64,000 nt of DNA from a bacterium (GCA_008933615.1 WBUR01000019.1:1-64000), one strand, 5' to 3'. Numbered from the stretch's first letter, positions 52,697-61,909 are shown. Translations and numbers: made by a program. The notes: generated by a model not told the origin, from the sequence alone.

Positions 52697-53389
52697 ATGA
52701 ATTCTGACTATATTGTTAAAGCGGATCAACTCACGAAATCATACGTTATGGCAAAGGGCGAATTGCCTGTACTGAAGGGCATTACCCTTGACATACAAGC
52801 GGGTGAAATATTATCCATCGTTGGTCCGTCCGGCGTCGGGAAAAGCACGCTACTCCATATTTTGGGAGCGTTAGACAGGCCAAGTAAGGGTAGGGTGACG
52901 GTAGACGGGGTCACGGCGCATGAATTATCAGAGGAAAAAATGGCGCAATTTCGAAACGCAAAGATCGGTTTTGTTTTTCAGTTTCATCATTTATTGCCGG
53001 AATTTACGGCCCTTGAAAATGTGCTGATGCCCTCGCTCATAGCGGGAAAATCGATTGATCAGTCAAGAAAGCGCGGTGAAGAACTTCTGAAAAATGTCGG
53101 CTTATCTGGCCGCATGGATCATCGTCCGAATGAACTGTCCGGAGGTGAGCAGCAGCGAGTCGCTGTTGCAAGAGCATTAATGAATAATCCAAAGCTGATC
53201 CTTGCCGACGAACCATCAGGCAACCTCGACCGAGAATCGAGCGAGAGTCTTCATGACCTTTTGTTTCAATTGTGCGAGGAGAAAAATCAAACATTTGTCA
53301 TCGTGACGCACAACGAAATGCTAGCGGCGCGGTCTCATCGCACTATAACTATGTTTGACGGTAAAATAAGTTCTGATACACGCAGGTAA
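52697..53389 (+). CDS. lolD: LolD-type ABC transporter ATP-binding protein
   Basis: A 230-residue ATPase with Walker [14 protein letters not shown]-loop [21 protein letters not shown], signature [14 protein letters not shown] and Walker [13 protein letters not shown]. The [14 protein letters not shown] segment is characteristic of LolD. It should power the two permeases encoded just upstream. It begins 12 bases after the exported protein gene. Confidence 0.93.
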   Translation: MNSDYIVKADQLTKSYVMAKGELPVLKGITLDIQAGEILSIVGPSGVGKSTLLHILGALDRPSKGRVTVDGVTAHELSEEKMAQFRNAKIGFVFQFHHLLPEFTALENVLMPSLIAGKSIDQSRKRGEELLKNVGLSGRMDHRPNELSGGEQQRVAVARALMNNPKLILADEPSGNLDRESSESLHDLLFQLCEEKNQTFVIVTHNEMLAARSHRTITMFDGKISSDTRR

Positions 53390-53393
53390 AAGT

Positions 53394-55484
53394 ATGTTCA
53401 CTTTCTTAAATACGATTATCCTATCCGCGCTTGCTTTGTCATTGATTCCAATCCTCATTCATTTACTGAATCGTAAAAAATCAGTACTTGTTCAATTCAG
53501 CACGCTTGCCTTTCTGAAATCGCTCCAAAAGAAAAAAATGAAGAAGATCAAGATCCGGCAAATCCTGCTCTTGATTCTGCGAACTTCAATTTTGCTACTG
53601 GCGGTTATGGCATTTGCCAGGCCCGTTTCGAAAATGGAGAGCCATGGCACCATTGACGCTCATGCAAAAACTTCCGTTGCTATTGTCATCGATAACGGGA
53701 TTGGTGCATCCTATATTTCAGAAAATGGAATGATTCTTGACGCGATTAAGAAGAAAACAGAAGAAATTCTGAATTACCTTAAGGAGGGAGACGAAGCAGC
53801 GATAATTGCCGGTCGTAGATCATTGTATAGCGGTAATGAGGGCTTCACGCAAAATTTTACGGAGTTAAAGGCGCTTGTAAAAAGCATGTCATTTAGTTAT
53901 GCGAATTCCAATATCACTGAGTCGCTTTTTTTGGCAAACAGGAAATTTGAATCGGCAAGAAACGTTAATCGGGAAATATACGTTTTAACTACTTTTCAGG
54001 CATCCAATTTTACTGACGAAAAAATTATTCTGCAAAACGATATTAAAACAATCTTTATTGACCTTTCTCCAAAAGAAATGAAAAATATAGGCATCCGCAG
54101 CGTCCAAGTAATGAGTAAGATCATTGAAATCAATAAGCCTGTCGAGATTCGGGTAATTATTAAGAACTTTGGCCATAACAATGCGCAAGATATTTTGTTG
54201 AATGCTTTCTTGGATGGACGCAGAGTAGGGCAATCGTCCGTCACTCTTAATGCCGACGACGAGTCAGTCGTTGACATGAAAATCATACCTTCAAAATCCG
54301 GTTATATACAAGGTTCGGTTGAAATTGACGACGATCCTTTTGCTGCTGATAATAAAAAATTTTTTCACGTTTTCGTACCGAACCGTATCAATGTTTTGTT
54401 AGCGGGTAACAAATTATCTGATATTGAATTTATAAAATTGGCTTTGAATCCTACGGCTCAAACGAACCCACTGATTCAAGTCAAGACGGTAAATGCTGCG
54501 CAGTTGCCCATGGAAAACCAAGGTGATTTTGATGTAATTGTTTTGTCGAATATTCCGCGATTAGATGGTTTATTCATGCGTAGATTAGAAGGGTTTCTAA
54601 ATCTAGGGAAAGGGCTAATGATCATACCGGGCTCGGATGCCGATATATCTAATTATAACACATTACTTTCAACAATTGGTTTCGGTCAGATGTTGAATTT
54701 GTCGGATAATTCAATTCGAAGTGACGCTCATATGAAATTTGGTAAGATAGATTATTCGCATCCGATCATTCGGGGTATGTTTGATCAAAATATTACATCT
54801 GAAAAGCCATTGGAATCACCGAGTTTTCAGAAGTATTTTAATGTAGGCGGAACCGCGACATCTCAGACGGTGATCGCGTACTCCAATAACGAGCCCTTTC
54901 TAGAGGAATCCGCCTCAAAGAAATTTGGGGCGTTGCTTTTTTTGAGTGCCGCCAATCTGACATGGAGTGATTGGCCGATAAAAGGCATATTTGTTCCGCT
55001 CATCAACCGTTCCATACATTATCTATATTCAAAAAATTATGGAATCAATGAAAGTTATAGTTCAGGCGAACCCATCGAATTGCGATTAAACGCCGCCTCG
55101 GGCGAGAACATTAGCTTAATAGACCCGAGTGGGATAGAATTACGGCCAAAGATCAAACAAATTGGAGAGGATATTCTCATAAGTGTGCCAACGGCTGAAA
55201 TGCCGGGAACGTACAAAGTGCTTCATAGGGGAGAATTGAAAGTTATGTTTGACCTGAATACTGTTGATGACCCATCTGGTTATCGGAAACTTGATCGTAC
55301 GAAATTGGAGGAAATAATTTCTTCGAAGCAGTATGAGATAGTTGATGCATCCGAAGACATTTCTACCATGATTTTGCAGTCACGATCTGGAGTAGAACTA
55401 TGGAAATGGTTTGTTTTTGGCGTGCTTGTTCTGCTCATAGCTGAGACTTTGATCTCTCAAAGCCCCCGCACCAGTAAAAAATAG
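53394..55484 (+). CDS. BatA-domain membrane protein
   Basis: A 696-residue protein with two N-terminal hydrophobic helices and the BatA-type (aerotolerance N-terminal) motif: LSLIPILIHLLNRKKSVLVQFSTLAFLKSL, then IRQILLLILRTSILLLAVMAFARP. The middle includes a von Willebrand A-like fold in reduced form (VAIVIDNGIGAS lacks a full DxSxS motif) and a CARDB-like segment (NFGHNNAQDILLNAFLDGRR). A last membrane helix is near the C-terminus (WFVFGVLVLLIAETLI). Related Bacteroidetes proteins are of unknown function. It follows lolD by four bases. Confidence 0.85.
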   Translation: MFTFLNTIILSALALSLIPILIHLLNRKKSVLVQFSTLAFLKSLQKKKMKKIKIRQILLLILRTSILLLAVMAFARPVSKMESHGTIDAHAKTSVAIVIDNGIGASYISENGMILDAIKKKTEEILNYLKEGDEAAIIAGRRSLYSGNEGFTQNFTELKALVKSMSFSYANSNITESLFLANRKFESARNVNREIYVLTTFQASNFTDEKIILQNDIKTIFIDLSPKEMKNIGIRSVQVMSKIIEINKPVEIRVIIKNFGHNNAQDILLNAFLDGRRVGQSSVTLNADDESVVDMKIIPSKSGYIQGSVEIDDDPFAADNKKFFHVFVPNRINVLLAGNKLSDIEFIKLALNPTAQTNPLIQVKTVNAAQLPMENQGDFDVIVLSNIPRLDGLFMRRLEGFLNLGKGLMIIPGSDADISNYNTLLSTIGFGQMLNLSDNSIRSDAHMKFGKIDYSHPIIRGMFDQNITSEKPLESPSFQKYFNVGGTATSQTVIAYSNNEPFLEESASKKFGALLFLSAANLTWSDWPIKGIFVPLINRSIHYLYSKNYGINESYSSGEPIELRLNAASGENISLIDPSGIELRPKIKQIGEDILISVPTAEMPGTYKVLHRGELKVMFDLNTVDDPSGYRKLDRTKLEEIISSKQYEIVDASEDISTMILQSRSGVELWKWFVFGVLVLLIAETLISQSPRTSKK

Positions 55485-55556
55485 CTAAACATAGTTAAGA
55501 TCTTATATTAATAGGATTGATGTTCATTTTATGATCTAAAACAGAAGGTAATTATT

Positions 55557-56111
55557 ATGTCAGCTCAAAATTATAAGCTAAAAACGCGCTTACTGGATGC
55601 GGCCGATTTTACCAGGGTCATAACCCGAATGGCACACGCAATGATCGAGAATAATAAAGGGACACAAAATATGGCATTAATCGGCGTTCGTACCAGAGGT
55701 GAATTTTTAGCTCGACGAATTGCTGAAAAGATAAAGAGTATTGAGGGGAGCATGCTCCCGTTGGGAATTTTGGATGTTAGTTTTTACCGCGATGACACAC
55801 GGGCTAAACTAAAACAGCCTCAGGTTCAAAGTACGCACATTCCGTTTGATATTACTGATAAAAACATCATTTTGATCGACGATGTCTTATACACAGGAAG
55901 ATCAGTAAGGGCAGCATTGGATGAAATTATGGATTTTGGGAGGCCGGCTAAGGTCGAACTTGCGGTCTTGATTGACAGGGGCCATCGTGAATTGCCCATA
56001 CAGCCTGATTATGTTGGGAAAGAGGTAACAACGGCTTTCGACGAAGAAGTGAAAGTTAAAATGACGGAGCAAGATGGTCTGGATGAAGTAATCATTGTCA
56101 TCAAAGGTTAG
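55557..56111 (+). CDS. pyrR: PyrR-type uracil phosphoribosyltransferase / pyr regulator
   Basis: A 184-residue phosphoribosyltransferase. The PRPP loop IILIDDVLYTGRSVRAALDE is intact, and the IGVRTRGEFLARRIAEKI and LGILDVSFYRDD segments are PyrR hallmarks. PyrR proteins bind pyr mRNA leaders to cause attenuation and have some uracil phosphoribosyltransferase activity. No pyr biosynthesis gene or obvious attenuator is nearby. The 3' end overlaps the convergent response-regulator gene by four bases. Confidence 0.93.
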   Translation: MSAQNYKLKTRLLDAADFTRVITRMAHAMIENNKGTQNMALIGVRTRGEFLARRIAEKIKSIEGSMLPLGILDVSFYRDDTRAKLKQPQVQSTHIPFDITDKNIILIDDVLYTGRSVRAALDEIMDFGRPAKVELAVLIDRGHRELPIQPDYVGKEVTTAFDEEVKVKMTEQDGLDEVIIVIKG

Positions 56112-56515
56112 TCTGAATATACAATCTCAAATTGGTATATCTTACTCAATAACGTATCAAACGCATATGGTTTACGGACTGCTTTTGTAAAGCTATCTTG
56201 TAATTCCAGAGCCGTGTCGTAGTCTGAACCTGTTACTGCGATAATCGGCAGAAAGGGCTTGACTTTTCGGATATTCTGTATCAATTCAAGTCCTCCCATC
56301 TTCGGCATCATCACATCGGTGATAATAAGATCAAATTTCGTCAGACACATTCGATCCAACGCTTCAACTCCATTTTCTGCACAAGTAACCTCGAAATTCA
56401 TTATACGCAAGAATTCGCACAATACGACGCTTAGGGTTGGTTCATCCTCAACAATGAGTATTCTCGATATTTTTGTTTGCTGGAATACAACCGGGATAAT
56501 GTTTTTGTTTGTCAT
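56108..56515 (-). CDS. Single-domain response regulator
   Basis: From ATG 56515, with an AAAGGGG site five bases ahead, the protein has 135 residues; the open frame to 56584 is an extension without support. It is one receiver domain: acidic pocket LIVEDEPTLS, phospho-acceptor Asp in LIITDVMMPKMGG, and VTGSD followed by a conserved Lys (VRKPY). There is no output domain, so it acts as a CheY-like or phosphorelay carrier. Its partner could be the membrane histidine kinase at 58167 or the chemosensory CheA; unresolved. Confidence 0.88.
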   Translation of the reverse strand: MTNKNIIPVVFQQTKISRILIVEDEPTLSVVLCEFLRIMNFEVTCAENGVEALDRMCLTKFDLIITDVMMPKMGGLELIQNIRKVKPFLPIIAVTGSDYDTALELQDSFTKAVRKPYAFDTLLSKIYQFEIVYSD

Positions 56516-56589
56516 AAAAGCCCCTTTCACATGACTTATACAACAAATGACGTGCCATATTGAAAAAATGGGTATTTTAGGCAATCTTA

Positions 56590-56656
56590 GTGACGAGAGT
56601 CACAAATAGCGTAGGGTCTTCTGTACTGCGGTATTGTTTTAGTATCAAAACGATAC
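56590..56656. repeat. Two inverted repeats upstream of the response regulator
   Basis: GTGAC-GAGA-GTCAC at 56590-56603 and GTATTGTTTT (56631-56640) pairing with AAAACGATAC (56647-56656; one wobble) lie in the 301-base non-coding gap between 56516 and 56816. They could be operators or leader hairpins. Neither is followed by a T run on the strand read by the response regulator. Confidence 0.45.
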
Positions 56657-56816
56657 AAAAAGAGTGAGGATTGCGATTAGTGTATGACGACAAAAATGGG
56701 TTTGACGGGTATTTGGTCAGTTTAATTTGTGGTAAAAGAACGGAAGGAGAGTTCTGTGAAGCGCCTTTTGAAGATGTCAGGGATTTAAAGAGCACAACAT
56801 AACAAAACGGGGATAT

Positions 56817-57965
56817 TTATTTCAAAATTGCACGCAAGAGATTCAAGAACTCACGCCCGTCGTTTTGAACTAAGCGGAAATTCTTATACGCGCTTTTGTA
56901 TGAAGGATTGATCTCGTATGCCTTCTTGAATTGGGTCATGGCTTTCAAAAACAAATTGCGGCACTGGATTAGGTACACCAAGCCCAACGAATTATGAAGG
57001 TCGGCATACTGCGGATTCTCCTCAATATGTTTTTCCAATTTGCCGCGATAATCCATCAATACTTTTTCGTCTTTGCCTGCGCCTCCAAATAAGAATTTCA
57101 AATAGAAGCCATGTATGGTTTCATCAAGGCTTGGACGTAGAATTGAATTTCGTATGTCCGAGATAGTTTCAATAGCTTGAGCATAAGCGTCAGTCTCAAT
57201 ATATTTTGCAATTTTTTCAAAGCGAAATGTATAAAATCGATAATTTGCAAAATCGGGGTTGGTTACTAAACTTTTCTGAAAGAGTTCCATAACCTCGGTT
57301 TTACGGTCCGATACCGACGGAAGGCCGTTAGCTTCCGGTGAATTTTGAATACTTTGAAGATAGGTTTCACCGATATTGAGGTGCACGAGAACATAATTAG
57401 GGTTGATTTTCAATGCTTCTTGATATTCATTTAGTGCTTCAATATACATCTTAGCCTTACTGTACGCGGCGCCCAAATTATTATGAAGATCCGCAAAATT
57501 GGGTTTCATATCCGTTGCGCGTTTTAGGATGGCGATAGCGTCTTTATAATCGCCTCGCTGCATATAAGTGAGCCCAAGATTATTATACGCCTCAACCATG
57601 TCTGGGCTTTTTTCGATAGTAAACAAGAACTCAGTGATGGCTTCATCTAATAGTCCTTTACGCAAAAACAATAGTCCGATTTTGCTGCTAGAGACCATGT
57701 GGCTTGTCGACCTTATCTTATCGCGCATGAAGAATAGAAGTTCAAGTTCCCAAGCGATTTCGTTATGATAATTTTTCAGAAATTCGTTGAAATCGTCAGG
57801 GCCTTTCCCTTTACCGCCTTCGTATTTTTTCTTTTGAACAAGAATTACCCTGCCGGCCTCAAAAATTTCAGACTGTACCATCAGATCATTCAGACTTCCT
57901 GACGTCTGTATATGAAAAATTTTCCCGCCCGCGTATACGTTGCTGTTGATTCCGATTTGATCCAT
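56817..57965 (-). CDS. TPR-repeat protein with unknown N-terminal domain
   Basis: About 382 residues from ATG 57965, which has a GGGGG-rich ribosome-binding site; the frame runs to 58022. The N-terminal 90 residues (GKIFHIQTSGSLNDLMVQSE, then FEAGRVILVQKKKYEGG) look like a small beta-rich domain I cannot name. From about residue 90 there are at least three TPR units (YNNLGLTYMQRGDYKDAIAI, HNNLGAAYSKAKMYIEALNE, HNSLGLVYLIQCRNLFLKAM). A soluble scaffold is the likely role. It is divergent from the histidine kinase gene. Confidence 0.8.
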   Translation of the reverse strand: MDQIGINSNVYAGGKIFHIQTSGSLNDLMVQSEIFEAGRVILVQKKKYEGGKGKGPDDFNEFLKNYHNEIAWELELLFFMRDKIRSTSHMVSSSKIGLLFLRKGLLDEAITEFLFTIEKSPDMVEAYNNLGLTYMQRGDYKDAIAILKRATDMKPNFADLHNNLGAAYSKAKMYIEALNEYQEALKINPNYVLVHLNIGETYLQSIQNSPEANGLPSVSDRKTEVMELFQKSLVTNPDFANYRFYTFRFEKIAKYIETDAYAQAIETISDIRNSILRPSLDETIHGFYLKFLFGGAGKDEKVLMDYRGKLEKHIEENPQYADLHNSLGLVYLIQCRNLFLKAMTQFKKAYEINPSYKSAYKNFRLVQNDGREFLNLLRAILK

Positions 57966-58054
57966 AAATGCCCCCGTGTAATTTGTAGCAACAGAAGATA
58001 ACACTTTTATATTCGATTTCACAAGAAAATTATTTGTTTTCGGTAAAATTAGAT

Positions 58055-58083
58055 TTGACTTTACTTATAAACAAATCTACTTT
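58055..58083 (+). promoter_or_regulatory. Candidate promoter of the membrane histidine kinase gene
   Basis: TTGACT at 58055-58060 and TACTTT at 58078-58083 are 17 bases apart; the latter continues as TACTTTTG, a match to the Bacteroidetes TAnnTTTG -7 element. The leader would be about 75 bases. Confidence 0.5.
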
Positions 58084-58166
58084 TGTAATATTTACATTAG
58101 AAATTATGCGTGAAGTGTTTACAAAATAACGTCGACATACAAACAGCCTATTTAAACAGGTAAATA

Positions 58167-59657
58167 ATGTTGGTCAGATTTTTTGATAAACTTGCGGGAT
58201 TTGACAGCGTTGAGATTGACAGGTTTTTTCAGGAGTCACCCGAAGCCACATCGCAATATGCTTCGTTGATGAATGATCGAAATGTTCATAACTCGGTCGT
58301 TTTTCTTTATTTCGTCATTTTTAGCCAGATTATCGTGGCGTACGGCCGGATAGTCGGTAACCTCGGATTTCCTTATTATAATACATTTCTCTCCGGACTG
58401 GCGCTCATGTTGATACTATTGTCGCGTTACTCCTTTTTTAAAACACATATCCGCAGTATCTCGCTGTTTTTGTTTACAGCATGGGCAGCTACATTTCCCT
58501 TTTTTATAATTCGCCTAGGGGGCTATGATTCACCGACATATCCGATTTATATACTAGTGATCATATATATAATTGCGTTCTTTTATTTTTCATTCTGGGA
58601 ATACGTTTATGTGTTTATCCTGATATTTGGATCCAATTTAGCGATCGTCTTTCTACAGCAGAACGTGAATGCCGATGATTTTCTCTACCGTCAGGTAGTC
58701 ATGCTGATGGCAACCGTTGCAGGTTTGGCGGCTTCGTACATAAACGTCAATCTGCGTCGAAAAGATTTTTACAATCAATTCAGCATAGGAAAAAAGAAAA
58801 ACGAATTGGAAGCCGCATACAAACAACTTGAAACAACGGAATTACAATTAATTCAATCCGAAAAACTCGCCTCACTCGGGAAAATGACGGCCGGTATCGC
58901 GCATGAGATAAATAATCCGTTGGGCTTCATACACGGAAATTTAGAGAATATTGAAGGCTACTTGAATGACCTTAAAGAACTCGTTCGCCTTTACGAGACC
59001 TTCCCGAAAACGAACGATGACGTGAGCAGGCGTATTCATGCATTCAAACAGCAGATTCAATACGATTTTATTGTTGACGACCTGGCAAAGATAATCCAGT
59101 CGTGCGAACACGGCACATCGCGTATAGCGGAGATAGTGAATAAATTAAAAAATTTTTCAAGGTTAGACGAATCCGCAAAAAAACTCGTTGACATTCATGA
59201 AGGGCTTGACTCCACCATTGACCTTTTTGCTAGACAGAACCAACACATTACGATTACTAGAAATTATTCTGAAATTCCTAAAGTTGAATGTTACGCCAGT
59301 CAGCTTAATCAAGTCTTCTTTTCTTTGATCGAAAATGCAATGGACGCACTCGCACAAAAGAATGACGGCGGTCAAATTACGATTATTACCGGTATGGTAA
59401 GTGACGGGAACATAAGCCATGATGAGGAAAATTACAAAGTGATACGAATTCAAATTTCCGATAACGGCTGTGGAATTCCAGAGAGTATCCAATCCAAAGT
59501 ATTCGATCCTTTTTTTACTTCCAAGGATGTCGGCGAAGGCAGGGGGCTAGGCCTCTCGCTTGCTTATGGTATTATGCAGCAGCACCGCGGTTGTATTTAT
59601 TTTAAATCTGATCCGGGCCGTGGTACAGATTTTTTTGTGGAATTACCTGCCGCTTAA
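58167..59657 (+). CDS. Membrane sensor histidine kinase
   Basis: A 496-residue protein. About six hydrophobic segments fill residues 50-195 with short loops (VVFLYFVIFSQIIVAYG, YNTFLSGLALMLILLS, YPIYILVIIYIIAFFYF). A coiled coil leads to the H box with its His intact (LASLGKMTAGIAHEINNPL). The HATPase domain has VFFSLIENAMDALAQ, DNGCGIPESIQ and EGRGLGLSLAYGIM. No external domain is present, so it may sense within the membrane. There is no receiver on the protein; a single-domain regulator is encoded nearby on the other strand. Confidence 0.92.
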   Translation: MLVRFFDKLAGFDSVEIDRFFQESPEATSQYASLMNDRNVHNSVVFLYFVIFSQIIVAYGRIVGNLGFPYYNTFLSGLALMLILLSRYSFFKTHIRSISLFLFTAWAATFPFFIIRLGGYDSPTYPIYILVIIYIIAFFYFSFWEYVYVFILIFGSNLAIVFLQQNVNADDFLYRQVVMLMATVAGLAASYINVNLRRKDFYNQFSIGKKKNELEAAYKQLETTELQLIQSEKLASLGKMTAGIAHEINNPLGFIHGNLENIEGYLNDLKELVRLYETFPKTNDDVSRRIHAFKQQIQYDFIVDDLAKIIQSCEHGTSRIAEIVNKLKNFSRLDESAKKLVDIHEGLDSTIDLFARQNQHITITRNYSEIPKVECYASQLNQVFFSLIENAMDALAQKNDGGQITIITGMVSDGNISHDEENYKVIRIQISDNGCGIPESIQSKVFDPFFTSKDVGEGRGLGLSLAYGIMQQHRGCIYFKSDPGRGTDFFVELPAA

Positions 59658-59802
59658 TTTACTTCTGCAACATTCTCCGTCTAACATGCCGCACCGACGA
59701 TTCCGTATAACTACGGCAAAGTTTTGGTGGTTTTTCCCCTCATATCCAAAGCAAAATAATAATATTGGTAATCATATTTATAGGTATATTCCAATAAATC
59801 TC

Positions 59803-59843
59803 ATTGGCAAATCAATTTTGATAAACTACATTTAGTTGCCAAT
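59803..59843. repeat. Perfect inverted repeat upstream of the cyclase gene
   Basis: ATTGGCAA (59803-59810) and TTGCCAAT (59836-59843) are perfect inverted copies 25 bases apart, in the 254-base gap 59658-59911. Further ATTGG and CCAAT words occur at 59764 and 59791. It could be an operator or a hairpin; no T run follows. Confidence 0.4.
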
Positions 59844-59911
59844 AGACGGAATTTAAGGCTAATTAACATGTTTCACGCTACCCGGCTGATTTAGTCTAAA
59901 AACTAAAAAAT

Positions 59912-60715
59912 ATGAGTTCATACGAAAAGCGCGACGCTTCCTCTCTGATGTTCGATCTACGAAATTTCACGCCGACTCTACAGAAATTTGAACAGGATGG
60001 ACCTGACCGATTTTTATCATTTCTTCAGTCTATAACAGTAGATGCATTGAAACTTTTGAAAATCGTTGAAGGACGTGAGCGTTCATATTATACTTCAACA
60101 GGTGACGGGTTCCTTTTATGTTTTTTCGGAGAATTCCACTATGTATCTGCATTTCTTTTTGCACTGGTTTTTGAGAAAGTAGCGAGCGCACGCGTTAAAC
60201 AATTTGAAAAAGAAAACGGATACCCGCTTGGATTCGGCATGGGTCTGGAAAGCGGATCATTGCGCGGTGTTCAAGTAGTGGAATCCGACAGGCAGGTGGT
60301 TACGTACATTGGCCAAGTAATCAATACCACAGCCCGTATCGAGTCGGTTACGAAGATGCTATCGCGAACCAATCTGATAATCGGACAGGAGATGAACCAG
60401 AAATTGGTCAAATTGCTATTCAATGCAGACTATTCGGAACTGATAAATCAGACATTAAATGCTAAAAACTCCGAAGAAGCGGCAAAGATCATTCTGAAGA
60501 TGAATGAGCTTAATCAAAAGCTGCTTGTTGCCTACATTTTTGAACATAATCTGAAAGGTGTGGAGAGCGCTCAGCCGCTTTTCAGGCTTTCACCCAGTCT
60601 AGCTCAGTCAGAAAAACCCGCCGTGAAAGATATGATCAAAAAACTAACCGAAATTCTAAGGATAGATTATAGCATCCTGACAAAAGGTTTTGATGAAAAG
60701 TTCTGGCAAAAATAG
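59912..60715 (+). CDS. Stand-alone class III nucleotide cyclase-like protein
   Basis: A 267-residue soluble protein in which the cyclase domain fills residues about 8-175. Asp15 in LMFDLRNFT and Asp65 in STGDGFLL are at the two metal-binding positions, and GQVINTTARIESV has the Asn and Arg that stabilise the transition state, so it may be catalytic. Substrate (ATP or GTP) cannot be decided. The last 90 residues are helical. There is no fused sensor or membrane segment, which is unusual for this family. It is the second gene after the histidine kinase. Confidence 0.83.
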   Translation: MSSYEKRDASSLMFDLRNFTPTLQKFEQDGPDRFLSFLQSITVDALKLLKIVEGRERSYYTSTGDGFLLCFFGEFHYVSAFLFALVFEKVASARVKQFEKENGYPLGFGMGLESGSLRGVQVVESDRQVVTYIGQVINTTARIESVTKMLSRTNLIIGQEMNQKLVKLLFNADYSELINQTLNAKNSEEAAKIILKMNELNQKLLVAYIFEHNLKGVESAQPLFRLSPSLAQSEKPAVKDMIKKLTEILRIDYSILTKGFDEKFWQK

Positions 60716-60797
60716 TTTTCCTTCCATTCTATCCTAACATACTAATCACCTTATTACGAATTTGTGATCAATGGTCAGTAAAACATGACGAATGTCA

Positions 60798-60826
60798 TTG
60801 ACAAAAACTCAATGCGTATGTATTTT
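60798..60826 (+). promoter_or_regulatory. Candidate promoter for the small lipoprotein gene
   Basis: TTGACA at 60798-60803 and TATTTT at 60821-60826 are 17 bases apart, and the -10 continues as TATTTTTTG. The predicted leader to 60909 is about 75 bases. Confidence 0.55.
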
Positions 60827-60908
60827 TTGTTGGGTTTCGTAGTTTAACAGTTTTCAGTTATTTTGTTGGAACTGCATTGTTCAATATTCACCTGGCCGGA
60901 GTTTTGTA

Positions 60909-61373
60909 ATGAAATTTGTGCTATTCACTCTGCTGTTAGTTATAACCGCTATAGCCTGCATGAATCATAACGATTCAGGCGCAAGCACGGGCACGGGAAA
61001 TAACTATCCGACTCTTATTCGAATAGGATTATTCAGCGGCCTAAATGGCGTGACGATCACAGGGCAACTTGAAATATATCAAGACGTGTCGACTTTACAA
61101 GAGACATTTGAAACGCTGAATGATTTTCAAATAACGGGTGTATCAGGTTCAATTCAATTCTGGCTGACGGACAATGCGGGCTCCACGAACCTAAATACTT
61201 CAACCAAGAAGCTACTATTAGGAGCGGTCGAATCGAGCTATGCAGGCGCCCATAGTTTTGTGATTCAAACCGGAGCGAGATCCTCCGACTATACACATGC
61301 GGTTGTTTTTGGGGTGACTGACAACAAAAATATCGGAAAAGCGCAACTTCTGTTGCCTCTTCCGCCGGGATAA
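60909..61373 (+). CDS. Small predicted lipoprotein
   Basis: A 154-residue protein with a lipoprotein signal (MKFVLFTLLLVITAIACMN; lipobox AIAC). The mature part is beta-rich and Gly/Thr/Ser-rich (YPTLIRIGLFSGLNGVTITG, GAHSFVIQTGARS) with no family I can name. A CGGAG site is eight bases before the ATG. Likely anchored at the inner or outer membrane. Function unknown. Confidence 0.75.
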   Translation: MKFVLFTLLLVITAIACMNHNDSGASTGTGNNYPTLIRIGLFSGLNGVTITGQLEIYQDVSTLQETFETLNDFQITGVSGSIQFWLTDNAGSTNLNTSTKKLLLGAVESSYAGAHSFVIQTGARSSDYTHAVVFGVTDNKNIGKAQLLLPLPPG

Positions 61374-61564
61374 GAACGGATACAATCTATTGCATTCGAT
61401 TATATCTATATCTATTTCAATGTTTGACAGGAAACTATTAGGCGAAAAAAATCCGTTACTCATTAAAGGGCGGTGAAGAGCTTGTGGACTGTGAATTAAA
61501 CGAAATGGGGATGACAGATTAGCTTTCCCCAATATCAACTGACGCATAATACTAGGGAATAGAA

Positions 61565-61873
61565 ATGCCGCGAGTTATCACGCATTCATTTATCAAAGTT
61601 AATCTACCTTTTATAACCCGTCTATCAGATGTTTTTCAGGCGGAGGAACAGATCGCTGTTGAATGGATTTCGCCGGAAGACAACAGGGTATCGCTATTCG
61701 ACGGGCTATATGAATATGAACAGAATACAAGCGAGACTTTTACTGTTAGAGGTAAGCCGGGTTTTTGTGCTGCCGTTACGGAGGAATTGGATAAGCAAGG
61801 CAGAATTGTAGATAAGCGCCCACAGAACCCATCGGTTAAATTTTGGATTCACCTCAGCGGAAAGCGCGCTTGA
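61565..61873 (+). CDS. Small protein of unknown function
   Basis: A 102-residue protein, no signal peptide, mixed alpha/beta composition (VITHSFIKVNLPFITRLSDV, SETFTVRGKPGFCAAVTEEL). A GGGA-rich site lies just upstream of the ATG. Not recognised. It lies in a small cluster of unknown envelope genes and may be specific to this lineage. Confidence 0.55.
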   Translation: MPRVITHSFIKVNLPFITRLSDVFQAEEQIAVEWISPEDNRVSLFDGLYEYEQNTSETFTVRGKPGFCAAVTEELDKQGRIVDKRPQNPSVKFWIHLSGKRA

Positions 61874-61909
61874 TTATATGAATTTTTGTTACCAGAATGC
61901 AGAGGTTTA

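Noticed and set aside
56577-56795. 72-codon minus-strand open frame in the gap upstream of the response regulator
   Set aside because: No ribosome-binding site, low-complexity composition and overlap with two palindromes suggest regulatory non-coding sequence.
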